The position numbers were made by a program, and so were the translations under genes. 64,000 nucleotides of DNA from Bosea vestrisii (GTDB lineage: Bacteria; Pseudomonadota; Alphaproteobacteria; Rhizobiales; Beijerinckiaceae), in assembly GCF_030144325.1 (NCBI RefSeq), contig NZ_CP126307.1, positions 3,269,001-3,333,000 on the forward strand, given 5' to 3'. This document shows, piece after piece, positions 63,255-64,000 of the stretch; position 1 is the stretch's first letter; every line of letters begins with the position of its first letter. Under the pieces are notes generated by a model that did no database searches, was not told the origin of the DNA, and saw only the letters and a list, made by a program, of their open reading frames with translations.

Positions 63255-64000
63255 GCGCCTTCGCCGATGAACCGCGCGAAGCTCGCGAGATCGACATTGC
63301 CGCCGCTGATGATGACGCCGACGCGCTTGCCTTCGACCGGCACCGCCCCGGTGAAGGCCGCGGCTGCGGCAAGGCAACCGGTCGGTTCGACCACGAGTTT
63401 CATCCGCTCCGCGAAGAAGCGCATCGCCGCGACGAGGGCGGCGTCCGGCACGGTGACGATGTCCTCGACGAGATCGCGGATGATCGGGAACGTATAGTTG
63501 CCGAGGAAGGCGGTCTGGGCGCCGTCGGCGATGGTCTTGGGCACGTCGATCTTGACGATTTCGCCTTTGCGCAGCGATTGCTGGCCGTCATTGCCGGCTT
63601 CCGGCTCGACGCCATAGACGCGGCAGCCCGGGTCGAGAGCCTTTGCCGCGAGCAATCCGCCGGCCAGCAGCCCGCCGCCGCCGACGCAGACCAGGATGAT
63701 GTCGAACGGGCCGGCTTCCTCGATCAATTCCTTCGTCGCCGTGCCCTGTCCGGCGATAACGTCCGGATGGTCATAAGGCGGGATCAGCGTCAGACCGCGT
63801 TCCCTGGCGATGCTGTCGCCGAGCGCCAGCCGATCCTGGCTGTAGCGATCATAGGTCACGATCTCCGCGCCATAGCCCCTGGTCGCTGCGACCTTCGCTG
63901 CGGGCGCGTCGAGGGGCATGATGATCGTCGCCGGCGCGCCGAGCAGCTTGCTGGCATAGGCGATGGCCTGGGCATGGTTGCCGGAGGAGTAGGTGAGCAC
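63251..64000 (-). CDS. Threonine/serine dehydratase-like PLP enzyme, N-terminus outside window
   Basis: Fold-type II PLP enzyme, 249 residues visible. SSGNHAQAIAYASKLLGAPATIIMP is the substrate/phosphate loop, and VGGGGLLAGGLLAAKALDP is the glycine-rich cofactor phosphate cup. EPTGCLAAAAAFTG and VIISGGNVD near the C-terminus fit short catabolic threonine dehydratases without a regulatory domain; a serine/threonine racemase function is also possible. The Schiff-base lysine lies before the window edge. It is coupled to a RidA gene, which detoxifies the enamine such enzymes release. Confidence 0.85.
   Translation of the reverse strand: MLTYSSGNHAQAIAYASKLLGAPATIIMPLDAPAAKVAATRGYGAEIVTYDRYSQDRLALGDSIARERGLTLIPPYDHPDVIAGQGTATKELIEEAGPFDIILVCVGGGGLLAGGLLAAKALDPGCRVYGVEPEAGNDGQQSLRKGEIVKIDVPKTIADGAQTAFLGNYTFPIIRDLVEDIVTVPDAALVAAMRFFAERMKLVVEPTGCLAAAAAFTGAVPVEGKRVGVIISGGNVDLASFARFIGEGA

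Overview
The window is high-GC alphaproteobacterial chromosome, most likely from the order Hyphomicrobiales (Rhizobiales). Gene content and order fit a Bosea-like or related genus, but the genus cannot be proven from the sequence alone. Lineage markers include pckA next to chvI-chvG-hprK-EIIA-HPr-ahcY, a DivL pseudo-kinase, a RegB/RegA pair, a fused TsaE/sugar-kinase gene, MmcB, rpsT-dnaA-dnaN-recF, and a GNAT gene sitting between hslV and hslU. I saw no rRNA, tRNA, CRISPR array, prophage or insertion sequence. This is mostly core genome with a few accessory insertions.

Layout. 1-8.7 kb: a long minus-strand series (hslV, GNAT, hslU, murJ, trpS, usp, nfu, tsaB, rimI, plsC), much of it joined by ATGA overlaps. 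8.7-9.9 kb: a small hypothetical gene convergent with a PEP-mutase-family gene. 10.1-18.9 kb: histidine operon hisB-DUF2628-hisH-hisA...hisF-hisE, then coaA and small genes. It is interrupted at 12.6-15.1 kb by three opposite-strand genes for exported proteins: a beta-carbonic anhydrase and two tandem PheC-like periplasmic proteins. 18.9-23.9 kb: TPR protein, aminotransferase, orphan cobQ and a TetR regulator with a visible operator. 24-27.9 kb: a three-gene sugar-nucleotide and lipid-carrier module like wbpM/wbpV/wbpL. 27.9-30.8 kb: mmcB, then regB-regA-truncated haemoglobin. 30.9-36.6 kb: phaZ, a zinc peptidase, an MFS/LysR divergent pair and a DUF4105 protein. 36.6-49.4 kb: pckA, a HugZ-like gene, chvI-chvG-hprK-EIIA-HPr, ahcY, divL and tsaE/amgK. 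49.4-57.7 kb: SMP-30, hemW-rdgB-rph divergent from hrcA-ankyrin, cupin/LysE and a soluble chemoreceptor. 57.7-62.7 kb: recF-dnaN-dnaA-rpsT. 62.9 kb to the end: ridA and a truncated PLP-dependent dehydratase.

How the genes connect. ChvG/ChvI, HPr kinase, EIIA and HPr form a regulatory (non-transport) signalling block beside the gluconeogenic gene pckA. RegB/RegA probably controls redox-responsive genes and is coupled to an oxygen/NO-binding globin. DivL probably feeds the CckA-CtrA cell-cycle pathway, and one chemoreceptor gene has a CtrA-like half-site in its promoter region.

Data-quality warning. Five conserved genes carry 1-2 base frameshifts: the carbonic anhydrase, one PheC-like copy, chvI, tsaE/amgK and ridA. 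Three of the five are at mononucleotide or dinucleotide repeats. Either the sequence has systematic small indel errors or these genes are being lost. Because chvI and tsaE are normally important genes, error is the simpler explanation.
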